NCBI GenBank assembly: GCA_002345705.1
Contig: DDWO01000021.1
Location: forward strand, 9,661 to 73,660
DNA length: 64,000 bases
Direction: 5' to 3'
Origin: Acholeplasmataceae bacterium UBA2284
GTDB lineage: Bacteria; Bacillota_I; Bacilli_A; Acholeplasmatales; Acholeplasmataceae
Shown here: piece by piece, positions 43,574 through 52,762 of the stretch
How positions within the stretch are numbered: position 1 is the stretch's first letter
How the letters are laid out: each line of letters begins with the position of its first letter
Made by a program: the position numbers and the translations under genes
Notes under the pieces: model-generated
Seen by the model: the letters and a program-made list of their open reading frames with translations, nothing else
Databases searched by the model: none
Told to the model about the DNA's origin: nothing

Positions 43574-46500
43574 TTAACTATAAATCTTTAAATTGTCAAC
43601 AGTGATTGCGTATTGTGTATTTGATGTTGAAGTAGCATTTGGAGTATGATATGCAATACGATACTTCGCAGCAACTGTAACGTTGAACACAACTTCAGTA
43701 TAAGCAGTTGAACTTAGTACACTAACAAAGTTTGTAACTTCGCTTGTATTTTGTACAGGTACCCATGCTTCAGTTGTAGTGTTATAGTATTCAAGTTGAA
43801 GTGTATTGTCAGCTAATGCAGTCAAATTATTGAAAGAAGTTCCACTCCATGTTGATACACTCAATTCAATCTTCTTTAATCCTGTAACAGATGTGAAATC
43901 AAATTCAATCCATGCAAGCTTAACAGTAGAGATTGGAGCTAATACAAGGAATGCACCCATATCTGTGTGTGGAGCAAATGTTGAAACGTTAATTTGAGTT
44001 CTGTCTTTAGCTAATACATATTCTGGACCAGTTGTGTTTGTAAATGTAACATTACCAGCAGCATATCCTGTCTTAGCAACAGGGCCAAAGTCAAATAATT
44101 GAACAAGTGTAAATTCTTCTGAAGGAAGACCAATTAGGATTACAAATTCAACAACATATTCAGCTGTACCTACTGTAACTGTAGCAGTTACTGTTACTGA
44201 TTCTTGAGAACTTGGAATTGTTACAACGCCATCATTAGTGAATGTAGTTGTATTGCTTGAAACCCAAGCAATTGTAGATCCGTGTAATCCAGTAGTAGGA
44301 AGTGTAATTGTAACAGCTTCTGTAATTGTAGCTGGTAATGATAATTCCTTAGCAGCTAATGCAGCCTTACTCATATCATTTGCAGTAGCATCTACGATAA
44401 TTGTTGAGTTAGTGAAGTAGAAGAATGGATTATTGTTCCATGCTAACACGTTAGTAATGTCAACGATATCGCCAACTTCAAGACTTGCCAATAATGCAGC
44501 AGCTTCAGTTGATAATGCTTTTCTTGAATCCCACTTCATGTTAATTGTAGAACCATCAGCTAATCTTTCGAATACCACTGAGATGTTTCCAAAGCTTTCA
44601 GTTGGGAAGCTCTTCACATACATTTGAGTCATTGTAACGATTTGTCCTTGGAAAGGAAGCATATCATTATTCATAGCAACAGCATCAGCATTTACAGCAG
44701 CTGGTAATGTAACAACAGCGTCTGTAGCAACGATTGATGTTGGAGAAATTTGTCTTAATCCACTAAATAATGCTCTAGTACCGACAACTTCTACTTCTTT
44801 ACCAACGTTAGCTGTTAAAGTAGCAAGCATGTCTGCGTTTGATGTGTAAATTGCAATACCACCAGTAGCATCTTGGATAAAGAATGTTCTGTAGTACTCA
44901 GCAGCAGTTACAACACCCTTAGTCTTGATTTCTGTAGTTAAAGCAACATTGATAACTTCTAGTACTGTACTCATTGGAAGTTCTCCAACTTTAATACTGA
45001 ATACCTTAGTATCTGTAGCATCACCCTTAGTGATTGTTGCAGTTAACTCGACTGTAGTTTGTACACCAGCAACTGGAGTAACAACACCAGTAGTTGAATT
45101 GATTACTGATTCATTATTAGATGCCCAAGTAATTGTAGCACCATGTTGTGCAGCAAGTAAATCAAGTGTAGTAGCAGAAGTAATTGTAGCTGGTTGAGTT
45201 AAACCTGTCTTCACAGCAGCAACTGCATCAGCATCTGTAGCGAAATCAACTGTAATATCAGTACCATCGCCTAGATAGATTGCATACCAAATGTTTCTAT
45301 CAGTTCTCCAACCGTAAAGTAGGATATTGATTGTTACATTTTGTCCATTAAGAGCTTCAACAGCAGCCTTGTTTGGAGATTGGTAATAAATAACGATTGC
45401 AGGTGTGTTATATTCAGTAGCCTTACCACTTGCAAGAGTCTTAATGACTTCAGTGCCAACAAATGTTGTGTCAACTAGGAATGTGTTATATCTTCCAAGA
45501 TCGACAGTTTCTCTTGAGTCAACGACAATCTTACCACTAATTGATAGATAATCGTAAACCATAGGATTAGCAGCGGATGGAGCTGGTTTAGTTCCAATTG
45601 CAGCTGATACTGTAGATTCTGTACCATTTAATGATGCAGGAGTTGCATCAGATGCAACTGCAGTTAATGGTTTAGCCGCATTGTTTGCTAACTGTGGTGA
45701 GTTGAAGTATAAATCATACACACCTTGAATGTCATAAACTGAACCGATTTGAACTGTATTATATAGTGTAGCTGAATCATAGATATAAAGTGTAGTTGTT
45801 CCATCAGTAACGAAGAAACCAACAGTCATCTTACCGATAACAGTAACGCCTTCAAATCTTACATAAGTTCCAACTGCTTCATCATAAATATCAGCAATTG
45901 AGTCTAATGTAGTAGCTGATTCATAAGCAAATACGTTAAATTGTACTTCTTTTGTTTCAGTTACAGCACCAACAGTAATTGATGCAGTCATTGTAACTAG
46001 TTCATTATCTTCGCCTGATGCAGGTCTAGTGACTGTTCCATCCATAGCAAGGAATTCTGGTTTGTCAGAAGTCCAAACAACTGTATATGTAGTATCACCA
46101 AGTACTTGAGTTGTTGGGAATGTTAACCAAGCTTCAGCACCAGTAACACCGTCATTCGCTGGGAAAGTTGTAACTAAAGCTAATGCTTCTTGTAGAGTTT
46201 CACTAACTGTCTTAGCAAGAGCTGGAACGAATGCATAGAATACTTGAGTTGTATTTTGTGTTCCAATAGCGATTGTTGCAGTTAATGTAACTGTTTGATC
46301 ACCAGTAGAAAATGATGGTCTAACAACTGTACCGTTGGTAGCAACGATTGCTGTGTCACTTGATGCCCAAGTCACTGTAGCGCCATCACCAATTGTAGTA
46401 ACTAATGTTAGGTTAGCCATAACTTCATACTCATCGTCACCGATTGTAGCAGCATAGTTTGTAACAAGTAATGCTTTAGCTGCAGCTAATCTTTGAGCAA

Positions 46501-46855
46501 CGGTAACTTCTACTGCTTTAACAAGTACTCTAAATGTCTGAGTGATTGTTTCGCCTTCGATAGTAATTGTTGCAGTTAATGTAACGAATGTGTCTGCTTC
46601 AGGTCTAGTAACAACACCAGCAGCCGTAATGATTGCTGTATTGCTAGAAGCCCAACTAACTGTTGCATCTTCAATCGTTGTTACGAGTGTCAGATTTCCA
46701 GTTACTTCATAATCTTCATCTGAAATCGTATCAGCGTAGTTTGCAACTAAAGCTTCCTTCGCTTCATCAAGTAAATCTGCTGTTGATGTACAAGCGGTTA
46801 GAAAGCCAACAAATAATGCTAATAGTACTACGAGTAGTACGCGTGTCTTCTTCAT
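43574..46855 (-). CDS. Large multi-domain surface lipoprotein with bacterial Ig-like and OB-fold-like domains
   Basis: A 1093-residue lipoprotein: MKKTRVLLVVLLALFVGFLTAC, Cys22. At least five atrophied-bacterial-Ig (aBig) repeats, each with a W-x-SSN/D-T-x-I core (near residues 28-113, 118-210, 215-310 and two later). Between them lie about three OB-fold-like segments resembling those of YhcR-type extracellular nucleases (GTYVRFEGVTVIGK, IKTKGVVTAAEYYRTFFIQD). The last ~190 residues look like a beta-sandwich binding domain. No catalytic nuclease motif seen. Last gene of the importer operon. Ligand unknown: polysaccharide or nucleic acid are both possible. Confidence 0.8.
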   Translation of the reverse strand: MKKTRVLLVVLLALFVGFLTACTSTADLLDEAKEALVANYADTISDEDYEVTGNLTLVTTIEDATVSWASSNTAIITAAGVVTRPEADTFVTLTATITIEGETITQTFRVLVKAVEVTVAQRLAAAKALLVTNYAATIGDDEYEVMANLTLVTTIGDGATVTWASSDTAIVATNGTVVRPSFSTGDQTVTLTATIAIGTQNTTQVFYAFVPALAKTVSETLQEALALVTTFPANDGVTGAEAWLTFPTTQVLGDTTYTVVWTSDKPEFLAMDGTVTRPASGEDNELVTMTASITVGAVTETKEVQFNVFAYESATTLDSIADIYDEAVGTYVRFEGVTVIGKMTVGFFVTDGTTTLYIYDSATLYNTVQIGSVYDIQGVYDLYFNSPQLANNAAKPLTAVASDATPASLNGTESTVSAAIGTKPAPSAANPMVYDYLSISGKIVVDSRETVDLGRYNTFLVDTTFVGTEVIKTLASGKATEYNTPAIVIYYQSPNKAAVEALNGQNVTINILLYGWRTDRNIWYAIYLGDGTDITVDFATDADAVAAVKTGLTQPATITSATTLDLLAAQHGATITWASNNESVINSTTGVVTPVAGVQTTVELTATITKGDATDTKVFSIKVGELPMSTVLEVINVALTTEIKTKGVVTAAEYYRTFFIQDATGGIAIYTSNADMLATLTANVGKEVEVVGTRALFSGLRQISPTSIVATDAVVTLPAAVNADAVAMNNDMLPFQGQIVTMTQMYVKSFPTESFGNISVVFERLADGSTINMKWDSRKALSTEAAALLASLEVGDIVDITNVLAWNNNPFFYFTNSTIIVDATANDMSKAALAAKELSLPATITEAVTITLPTTGLHGSTIAWVSSNTTTFTNDGVVTIPSSQESVTVTATVTVGTAEYVVEFVILIGLPSEEFTLVQLFDFGPVAKTGYAAGNVTFTNTTGPEYVLAKDRTQINVSTFAPHTDMGAFLVLAPISTVKLAWIEFDFTSVTGLKKIELSVSTWSGTSFNNLTALADNTLQLEYYNTTTEAWVPVQNTSEVTNFVSVLSSTAYTEVVFNVTVAAKYRIAYHTPNATSTSNTQYAITVDNLKIYS

Positions 46856-46888
46856 TTAAATCCTCCTATTATATTTATATTTAAGAAC

Positions 46889-48868
46889 TTAGTTCCCTAA
46901 TATACGTCTAGCTTCTGCAATCGCGTATTGCAATGCATTTTCTACTGTGTCTGATGCTGTAGGAATAATTACACGTTCAAATGTAACACCTACCGCTGCT
47001 CTTATTGCTGATGAGCCTACAAACGCTTGGTCAAAGAATAATATTTCGGACTGTGCTGCAGCCGCTTTAGCAGCCTTAGCTCTCATTAAATCTTCACCTA
47101 AGAGTGGTGTAACACCATCTTGAGCAAGACCATTCATCAAGTTTTGATACTGAGGTGTTGTGTATACTGATGAACGAGTTGGTTGGTAACCAGTCTTTAG
47201 TGTGAAGTCTAATTGTACTTCATTACTGTTTAAGAATTTTAAGAATAACCATGATGCTAATTTTTGTTGATCAGTACCTGTATTTGCAAGTGACATGTTT
47301 GTACCTTGTTGAATCGCAGTTGCATGTTGTGGTAGATCCTTATTATAAGGAAGAGGTACAACTTCAAATTCAAATAGATACTCACCATTTACCATTGTTG
47401 GAGTGTTGTAATATGCTCCACCAGTTGAACCAATTGTCATAAAGGTTTGACCCTTCTTGAAAATATCAGATGCATAGTCAGTTCCCCAATTTGAAGGAAT
47501 AGTTAGCTTGTCTTTATGTGTACTGAAATAATTTAACATTGCTCTAGCTTGTGCTGAGTCATACAGTGCAACACCCTTACGTTCACTATTGATTCCTGTG
47601 TAAGAACCACCCCATTGACGAAGAAGTGTAATGAATGCATTAGCTTCTGAGTCATAAGAATAAGGAACAAAGATATTCTTAGCATTTGTAATTTCAGCTG
47701 AAGTTAAACCAAGTGTTGCACCATAAGAATCGATATATGATGGAGCAACTGCGTTAAACTTGCTTGCATTTGCAAATAAATCCTGCCAAGTCTTAGGGAA
47801 TTCTGTAAGTTGGTTACTTGCGATTAATGCATTGACAACGTCAGAATTATAAATCATAACTTCTGTTGATTTATTGAATGGAAGTGAATAGAATTCGCCA
47901 TCAGCTGTATATTGGCTATTTTCATTACGATACTTCCAAAGAATATCCTCAAACTTTTCAGTATCGCTATTCGCATCAAATCCCCATGTAGCATGATCAA
48001 TATAAGGATTTACTGAGATAACAGCGTTATTTGTAATGTATTCAGCGACATGGTCTGGATAACCTTGTACGATATTAGGTAATGTACCACCCTTGATTGC
48101 ACTGACAACGTTTTGTCTTAGCATATCGTAGTTGTCACCATTCTTTTGGATAACTACGGTGACGTTTGGATATAACGCCATAAACTGTTGAGCATATAGA
48201 TTTAATGCTCCTTCGATTGTAGACCCATTAGAATGCCATAGTGTAATGGTAACTGGGCTTGTAGTTAATTCTGTAGGAATATTGGTTACTGCATTTTTAA
48301 CAGTAAGAGATACTGTTCTAGTTGCAGATGCACCAAGTTCATTTTGTACGGTGATTTGATAATTGAATCTACCTGGTCTAGTTAGGTTAGGTAGTCCAAC
48401 CACTTCAATATCTTCTGTGATATCTACTGGTTCACCTGAAACTGTGTCGATAGCAACAACACCACGAAGTGGGTTATATGGCTTGGAGCCGATATAATAT
48501 GATTGTGCTTCTTGTACATAAAGTAGAGATACTGTTTGTGCAACGGAGCCTACAACAGTGAATTGTACGATTTGAGTAGCACTTTCACCTGCACTATCTT
48601 CTACATAAACAGAGTAGCTATACTGTCCACCTGCTGAATTGGTTAACCAAGCAGGATTCCACCCAACTAACTCAATTTCTGATGTTAAGTTACCATCTTG
48701 AGCATCTGTTGCAGTAATTCCTGCAAGCGGATCGTACTCATCACCAAAATTAATGGTTACATTGCTTTGTACACCAATTAACTGAGGCGGGGTGTTTCTT
48801 ACTTCTACGCAAGCACTTAAAGTTAAAATTGCTGCGAGAATAAATACTAATGAAAAGATTTTCTTCAT
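46889..48868 (-). CDS. ABC importer substrate-binding lipoprotein with N-terminal Ig-like (DUF5011-type) domains
   Basis: A 659-residue lipoprotein, MKKIFSLVFILAAILTLSAC, Cys20. Two DUF5011-like beta domains come first (about 27-110 with GDEYDPLAGITATDAQDG; and 113-190 with YNPLRGVVAID). Then a family 1 solute-binding domain follows (about 200-659: ITLWHSNGSTIEGALNLYAQQF, then NKSTEVMIYNSDV and GATLGLTSAE). This fold binds oligosaccharides or glycerol-phosphate-type ligands. The extra N-terminal domains may act as a spacer or grip a surface polymer. In operon with the permeases. Confidence 0.88.
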   Translation of the reverse strand: MKKIFSLVFILAAILTLSACVEVRNTPPQLIGVQSNVTINFGDEYDPLAGITATDAQDGNLTSEIELVGWNPAWLTNSAGGQYSYSVYVEDSAGESATQIVQFTVVGSVAQTVSLLYVQEAQSYYIGSKPYNPLRGVVAIDTVSGEPVDITEDIEVVGLPNLTRPGRFNYQITVQNELGASATRTVSLTVKNAVTNIPTELTTSPVTITLWHSNGSTIEGALNLYAQQFMALYPNVTVVIQKNGDNYDMLRQNVVSAIKGGTLPNIVQGYPDHVAEYITNNAVISVNPYIDHATWGFDANSDTEKFEDILWKYRNENSQYTADGEFYSLPFNKSTEVMIYNSDVVNALIASNQLTEFPKTWQDLFANASKFNAVAPSYIDSYGATLGLTSAEITNAKNIFVPYSYDSEANAFITLLRQWGGSYTGINSERKGVALYDSAQARAMLNYFSTHKDKLTIPSNWGTDYASDIFKKGQTFMTIGSTGGAYYNTPTMVNGEYLFEFEVVPLPYNKDLPQHATAIQQGTNMSLANTGTDQQKLASWLFLKFLNSNEVQLDFTLKTGYQPTRSSVYTTPQYQNLMNGLAQDGVTPLLGEDLMRAKAAKAAAAQSEILFFDQAFVGSSAIRAAVGVTFERVIIPTASDTVENALQYAIAEARRILGN

Positions 48869-48882
48869 TTTTTTCCTCCTTT

Positions 48883-50304
48883 TTATCCTTTTGTCCCGCT
48901 TCTACCGACGCCGGACATAATATATTTTCTTAACAATAAGAACACAATGATTAGTGGAATCGTAACAATGGCACTTGCAGCAATCTGCATGTTAAACATT
49001 GTACGCGCATCTGTTCCACCAGTGGTAAAGTCTGCATCTCGAAGGGCTGCTGAAATTAACCAGAAGTTTCTACCTTCGCTTACATCGCCAACGGATGTAA
49101 TCAATCTTGGCCAAATGAAGGCGTTCCATGAACCAATAACTGATAAAATCGTAATTGTGAAAATTGTTGGTCCTGCGATTGGGATCATAACTCTTGTCAA
49201 ATATTTAAAATCTGATGATCCATCAACCTTAGCTGCTTTATAAAGTGTATCAGGAATTTGCTTAAATGTTTGTCTTAGGAAGAATATGTAGAATACAGAT
49301 GTCATAAATGGAATAATCATCGCAAGGAAATATTGATTCGTTCCTGCAACTCCACCAATCCAACCGACTCCAGCCTGACTGACTGTTAGAAAGTTTGTAA
49401 GGATATATAATTCACCAGGAATCATCATTGTCATTAATAGGATAGAAAACATTGTGTCTCTACCTTTGAATTCAAGTCTAGCAAAAGCGAATGCTGCTAG
49501 AATCGTCGTGATGATTGTACCAACGGTTGATATAATACCTACAATCAATGTGTTTTGAATATATCTTCCAAAGTCTACTTCTTGTAAGACATACTTAAAG
49601 TTCATCCATTGCATTTCTGATAATGCGATAAAGAATCTAGGATTATTTGTCACATTACTTTCATGGAATGTTTTTAACGCTGTTAAAATCATCCAGTAGA
49701 ATGGGATAAAGATTAATAATGCAACAATAGATAGGAATAGGTAAGTTAAGAAATAGCGAACAAAGCTTGTTACTGCTTGTTTTCTAATTACGGTTCTTAG
49801 CTCAGTTTCTGTTTCTAAATCCTTAGGCTTTTTAGTAAATACTTTCTTTATGCCATCCCATATGTTTTTAGCGGCTTGCTTATATCCATATTTTTCAGTT
49901 TCAATTAAGATTGATCTAGATAAATAAATCTTTAGACCAGCACTGATTGGATTTAACACAAGTAGGGAAATAATTGCATTTACGAATAGATTAGATGAAA
50001 CCCAACGGTTATATTCATAAAACTCTCTATTCTTCGTCTTTTTATAATTAATAAATAGAAGAGGGAAAGCAATAATCATAAACATTGCTAGGTAGCTTAA
50101 CCAAGTATTTAAAAGAGGTGTTGCTACATCCATACCAAAGATTTGGTAAGTATAAATCGTTTCAGTTACAGGTGCTGAATCTGGAACGATAATAAATGAG
50201 AATAGAAATAAGAATAATCCAACATACAACACTAGGAAAAATAGGTCAACACCATGGATGATGTTTTCAAACTTTTTGGTTTCTTTTACGCGTTCTTTAT
50301 TCAT
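48883..50304 (-). CDS. ABC importer permease, MalG/UgpE-like
   Basis: A 473-residue membrane protein. The C-terminal half is a CUT1 permease with the EAA-type loop YKAAKVDGSSDFKYLTRVMIPI near residue 360. The N-terminal ~200 residues carry extra hydrophobic segments (FFLVLYVGLFLFLFSFIIV; WLSYLAMFMIIAFPLLFIN; LFVNAIISLLVLNP) and a charged linker not found in ordinary MalG. Its neighbours are the MalF-like permease and the binding protein. Confidence 0.92.
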   Translation of the reverse strand: MNKERVKETKKFENIIHGVDLFFLVLYVGLFLFLFSFIIVPDSAPVTETIYTYQIFGMDVATPLLNTWLSYLAMFMIIAFPLLFINYKKTKNREFYEYNRWVSSNLFVNAIISLLVLNPISAGLKIYLSRSILIETEKYGYKQAAKNIWDGIKKVFTKKPKDLETETELRTVIRKQAVTSFVRYFLTYLFLSIVALLIFIPFYWMILTALKTFHESNVTNNPRFFIALSEMQWMNFKYVLQEVDFGRYIQNTLIVGIISTVGTIITTILAAFAFARLEFKGRDTMFSILLMTMMIPGELYILTNFLTVSQAGVGWIGGVAGTNQYFLAMIIPFMTSVFYIFFLRQTFKQIPDTLYKAAKVDGSSDFKYLTRVMIPIAGPTIFTITILSVIGSWNAFIWPRLITSVGDVSEGRNFWLISAALRDADFTTGGTDARTMFNMQIAASAIVTIPLIIVFLLLRKYIMSGVGRSGTKG

Positions 50305-50316
50305 GTTGTCATCCTC

Positions 50317-51342
50317 CTAGTAGTGAACTCGCTTCTTACCAATATGCATTTGCAATAGGGTAAGAGCTAAAATAATAGCGAACAAGATAATCGATGCTGC
50401 AGCTGCTAAAGATAAATCTTCACCACTGTAGATATAGTCATAGATATGGAATACGATTGTCTTTAGGTTATAGTTTGCACCGCTTGGTGTAGCACTATCA
50501 CCAAAGATTGCAACTACAGAAGAATACGTCTTAAATGCACCAATCACTGATGTCACAACGATATAAAATATCATTGGAGAAATCATTGGAACAGTAATTT
50601 TAGTGAATACTCTGCGTTTAGGTGTAGCATCAATTGCTGCTGCTTGATAATACTGAGCATCAATACCCTGCATACCAGATAGGAAGACCATGATTTTAAA
50701 TGCCATTCCATCCCAAACACCGAATGCGATTAGCACAGTCATTGCTCTCCAATAGGTTGCACCACGTTCGATCCAGGACACTGGACTAATTCCAAATAAC
50801 ATAAAGAATTGGTTTACAATTCCTGATTCTCCGCTTTTGAACATATAAGCAAACACTAAACCGATTGCTAGTGTATTGGTAATATATGGAAGGAAGAATA
50901 TGGTTTGGAAGAAGCTTTTTAAAGGCTTAATCGAATTTAAAGTTGCTGCAACAAATAGTGAAGCGAAAATTGAAATAGGAACAGATATAAACACAATTGC
51001 TAGTGTATTTAGTAATACGCTTGAATTGGTATGACTTGATGGAAAAATAAAGTTATCTGCACTTAATACCTTCGCAAAGTTGCCAAAGAGCGTATATCCA
51101 GTAATACTTTCAACAAGAGTTCCATCAACACTTCTAATATGTTGATATCCTGTATAAATTACCAATCTAAATGCATTTATAATTGGGTAAAACGTAAAAA
51201 CTGCTAATAAGATTAGAGCTGGCGATAAATAGATTAAAGCCTTTGCCCAGATTGGAAGATTTGGATTGAGGTGAAGCTTTTCTTTTAATCTAACGAAGAA
51301 GTTTCTTGTACTCCACACCCAGTTTTGTAGTGTGTTCTTCAT
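50317..51342 (-). CDS. ABC importer permease, MalF/UgpA-like
   Basis: A 341-residue CUT1 permease with six hydrophobic segments and the EAA loop YYQAAAIDATPKRRVFTKIT near residue 235. Its start overlaps the ATPase stop by 4 bases, so the two are translationally coupled. Forms the channel with the MalG-like partner. Confidence 0.92.
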   Translation of the reverse strand: MKNTLQNWVWSTRNFFVRLKEKLHLNPNLPIWAKALIYLSPALILLAVFTFYPIINAFRLVIYTGYQHIRSVDGTLVESITGYTLFGNFAKVLSADNFIFPSSHTNSSVLLNTLAIVFISVPISIFASLFVAATLNSIKPLKSFFQTIFFLPYITNTLAIGLVFAYMFKSGESGIVNQFFMLFGISPVSWIERGATYWRAMTVLIAFGVWDGMAFKIMVFLSGMQGIDAQYYQAAAIDATPKRRVFTKITVPMISPMIFYIVVTSVIGAFKTYSSVVAIFGDSATPSGANYNLKTIVFHIYDYIYSGEDLSLAAAASIILFAIILALTLLQMHIGKKRVHY

Positions 51343-52388
51343 TTGATAATGTCACCACTTTCAGTATCGAAAAGGTGTATCTTAGCTTCACGAACGGTTA
51401 GAATGATTTGATCGGCTTGATTATAGGTTTCAGAGTCTACAAGTGCGCGCACTTGAGTATCTCCAATATTAAATCTAATCATAGTATCTCTACCGATAAT
51501 ATCTACTTCTGGTTCAGTGACTGATAAACCCACTTTATCGATTCTAAAGTCTTCTGGTCTTAGACCTACGTCATAAACTCCATCTTTAGCTTTCTTAGAA
51601 CCGAATTCAATGCCTTCAATATAGAGTTTGTTTGATTTAACTTCTCCTCTAATAACGTTAATTGGAGGATTACCTAAGAATTTAGCAACGAATAAATTTT
51701 CAGGATTTGTATATACATTTTGTGGAGCATCCTTTTGAAGCTCAATACCGTTATTCATAACAACGATCTCATCTGAAATACTCATAGCCTCTTCTTGGTC
51801 ATGGGTAACGAATACAGTTGTGATTCCTGTTTCTTTTTGAATACGTTTGATTTCTTCTCTTGTTTGCAGACGAAGTCTTGCATCAAGGTTTGATAGTGGT
51901 TCGTCAAGTAGAAGTACACGTGGCTTTTTAACAAGCGCTCTAGCAATCGCTACACGTTGTTGTTGTCCACCTGATAATTGACCAGGCTTTTTATCAAGTT
52001 GATCTTCAATACCAACAAGCTTTGCCATTTCAATGACACGTGCTAATGCTTCTTCTCTTTCAATCTTTAGATTTTCGAGTGGAAACATGATGTTCTGACG
52101 TACTGTCATGTGTGGATATAGGGCATAGTTTTGGAAAACTAGTCCAATTCCTCTTTTGTCTGATGACAATTTAGTAACTTCTTCATCTCCAAAGAAGATT
52201 TTCCCTTCGGTAGGTTTGTGTAATCCAGCAATCATAAATAATGTGGTTGTTTTACCACAACCTGATGGTCCGAGTAAACCTACAAGTTTTCCTGAAGGAA
52301 TAACTAAATCCATATGATCTACTGCTCTTGTTTCTCTCCCTGTCTTATCGACAAAGATTTTGGTTAAATTCTCTAATCTAATATCCAT
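51339..52388 (-). CDS. ABC importer ATPase, MsmX/UgpC/MalK type
   Basis: A 349-residue ATPase: GPSGCGKTTTLF near residue 40, LSGGQQQRVAIARAL, LLLDEPLSNLDARLR, then the C-terminal TOBE/MalK regulatory domain (GLRPEDFRID). Members with this domain energise CUT1 sugar importers and can serve several. First full gene of the importer operon, behind a leader of about 280 bases. AAGGAG lies 12 bases before the ATG, which is long. Confidence 0.93.
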   Translation of the reverse strand: MDIRLENLTKIFVDKTGRETRAVDHMDLVIPSGKLVGLLGPSGCGKTTTLFMIAGLHKPTEGKIFFGDEEVTKLSSDKRGIGLVFQNYALYPHMTVRQNIMFPLENLKIEREEALARVIEMAKLVGIEDQLDKKPGQLSGGQQQRVAIARALVKKPRVLLLDEPLSNLDARLRLQTREEIKRIQKETGITTVFVTHDQEEAMSISDEIVVMNNGIELQKDAPQNVYTNPENLFVAKFLGNPPINVIRGEVKSNKLYIEGIEFGSKKAKDGVYDVGLRPEDFRIDKVGLSVTEPEVDIIGRDTMIRFNIGDTQVRALVDSETYNQADQIILTVREAKIHLFDTESGDIIK

Positions 52389-52462
52389 GTTGTACCTATA
52401 CTCCTTATGTATAATTTTCCTTTATTAAAAATAAAAGTCCCTTAGGTTAACCCAAAAGCACT

Positions 52463-52540
52463 CTAGAATCTAGATATGAAAAAAACGATCGTTCTCGTTT
52501 TCATATAATATGTTTGAATAGTAATTTGTTTCATTAACAT
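52463..52540 (-). CDS. Small ORF of 25 codons in the importer operon leader
   Basis: On the minus strand ATG (52540) preceded by GAGGTGA at 7-base spacing opens a 25-codon frame ending in TAG at 52463. The product starts MLMKQITIQTYYMK and ends VFFISRF: basic and partly hydrophobic. A hairpin with a U-rich end (52482-52501) lies inside its second half. It could be a leader peptide whose translation controls the importer genes, a small membrane peptide, or chance. Ribosome site and position support translation. Confidence 0.4.
   Translation of the reverse strand: MLMKQITIQTYYMKTRTIVFFISRF
52479..52501 (-). promoter_or_regulatory. Terminator-like hairpin within the leader small ORF
   Basis: Minus strand AAAACGA-GAACGA-TCGTTTT followed by TTT. 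Only two G-C pairs per arm, so a weak terminator at best; translation of the small ORF would melt it. Confidence 0.4.
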
Positions 52541-52556
52541 AAACTACTCACCTCAA

Positions 52557-52595
52557 CAATTGTATTATATAATAATAACCCGTAAAATACAATTG
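52557..52595 (-). promoter_or_regulatory. Second importer-operon promoter flanked by an inverted repeat
   Basis: Minus strand TTGTAT (52587-52592), 17 bases, TATAAT (52564-52569). Perfect 8-base arms CAATTGTA (52557-52564) and TACAATTG (52588-52595) lie over the two ends of the promoter, suggesting a regulator that spans it. Confidence 0.6.
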
Positions 52596-52647
52596 GAAAT
52601 GCAAGTTAAGAAAGGTAATTTTACCAAATTTTTTCAAACGAAATATA

Positions 52648-52661
52648 TGAAAGCGCTTTTA
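52648..52661 (+). promoter_or_regulatory. cre/LacI-type operator of the importer operon
   Basis: TGAAAGCGCTTTTA matches the Bacillus cre consensus except at one base. It lies at about +5 to +18 from the upstream promoter. It is almost identical to the operator of the glycoside operon at 16576-16589. Confidence 0.7.
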
Positions 52662-52672
52662 GGGGTAAATAC

Positions 52673-52701
52673 ATTATAGTATTTTAGATTTTGTTTGTCA
52701 A
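52673..52701 (-). promoter_or_regulatory. Consensus promoter (upstream) of the importer operon
   Basis: Minus strand TTGACA (52696-52701), 17 bases, TATAAT (52673-52678), a perfect match to the housekeeping consensus. Predicted start near 52666. Confidence 0.85.
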
Positions 52702-52731
52702 TGAATGTATTGTTATTTCGAATATCAAAGT

Positions 52732-52755
52732 AAAAAAAACACCTTAAGGTGTTTT
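52732..52755 (-). terminator. speE terminator
   Basis: Minus strand AAACACCTTAAGGTGTTT palindrome followed by TTTTT. Confidence 0.85.
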
Positions 52756-52762
52756 ATTTATT

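Noticed and set aside
43574..46855. DNA-level tandem repeats in the giant lipoprotein
   Set aside because: Repeats are visible only at protein level; no near-identical DNA units were found, so slippage repeats are not claimed.
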